The translations under genes and the position numbers were made by a program. From Pradoshia eiseniae (GTDB taxonomy: Bacteria; Bacillota; Bacilli; Bacillales; Pradoshiaceae): a DNA stretch of 52,384 nucleotides. This document shows, one piece after another, positions 52,309 to 52,384 of this stretch (positions within the stretch are counted from its first letter, which is position 1; each line of letters starts with the position of its first letter). The notes under the pieces are model-generated. The model made no database searches, was not told the DNA's origin, and worked only from the letters and a program-made list of their open reading frames with translations. The stretch spans positions 1-52,384 of the forward strand of contig NZ_PKOZ01000016.1 of NCBI RefSeq assembly GCF_002946355.1. Reading direction: 5' to 3'.

Positions 52309-52384
52309 TGGTGGAGCCTAGCGGGATCGAACCGCTGACCTCCTGCGTGCAAAGCAGGCGCTCTCCCAGCTGAGCTAAGGCCCC
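52309..52384 (-). tRNA. tRNA-Ala (TGC)
   Basis: 76 bases with encoded CCA, anticodon loop TTTGCAC. Its 5' end is exactly the window edge. The order Ala-Met-Ile2-Ser-fMet-Asp-Phe-His-Gly-Ile-Asn-Ser-Glu matches the 3' part of B. subtilis trnB, so more tRNAs and an rRNA operon are expected upstream, to the right. Confidence 0.94.

Overview
The window is chromosomal DNA of a spore-forming, low-GC Gram-positive bacterium of the family Bacillaceae. Evidence is the set of B. subtilis 'yt' housekeeping genes in the familiar order (leuS, ytzC, ytqAB, ytpB, ytpA, ytoA, asnB, metK, pckA, ytmB, ytmA, ytlACD, ytkD, ytzI, luxS, ytjA), the sporulation genes cse60, spo0M and yteA, strong AGGAGG ribosome sites, T-box, SAM-I and cobalamin riboswitches, and a trnB-like tRNA operon. 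Species cannot be named from sequence reading alone.

Layout. (1) 1-2170: an AT-rich accessory island with four small leftward genes of unknown role (two short membrane proteins, a DUF4181-like membrane protein, an acidic soluble protein). Each is preceded by a copy of a dispersed repeat (core GCTAACCTGCCCCTTT). (2) 2283-4085: a MerR-type regulator gene whose start is out of frame, followed by an MpfA/YhdP-type CBS-domain Mg2+ exporter. The exporter's ribosome site is separated from its TTG start by a perfect hairpin. (3) 4122-8410: cse60, an unknown lipoprotein, and leuS with its T-box leader. (4) 8537-9194: a decayed regulator plus membrane-protein pair behind an intact promoter and operator. 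(5) 9252-11389: small genes and the tRNA-modification pair ytqA/ytqB. (6) 11434-13608: cobalamin-riboswitch-controlled BtuC/BtuD without a binding protein. (7) 13611-17191: a luciferase-like oxidoreductase, ytpB, ytpA, ytoA. (8) 17434-17616: a 183-bp MITE-like element with an 8-bp direct repeat. (9) 17664-23309: asnB, metK (SAM-I) and divergent pckA (CcpN-like site). (10) 23364-32356: a DUF925 protein, ytmB, ytmA, the ytlACD importer, ytkD, small genes, luxS, yidD, a Zur-controlled zinc-binding lipoprotein, a DUF1540 gene and spo0M. (11) 32442-40023: the menaquinone operon menF-D-H-B-E and divergent menA. (12) 40166-48937: yteA and the glycogen operon glgB-C-D-A-P. (13) 49416-52384: two leftward tRNA clusters (5 and 13 genes) separated by a decayed ISL3-family transposase.

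Functional links. MenF, MenD, MenH, MenE and MenB build the naphthoquinone ring and MenA prenylates it. GlgC and GlgD supply ADP-glucose, GlgA polymerises, GlgB branches, GlgP degrades. MetK makes the S-adenosylmethionine used by YtqA and YtqB, and LuxS acts in recycling of the used methyl donor. The least ordinary parts are the repeat-separated small-gene island, the hairpin-spaced start of the Mg2+ exporter gene, the decayed gene pair, the MITE-like element, and the divergent tRNA-Ser copy with discriminator U73.
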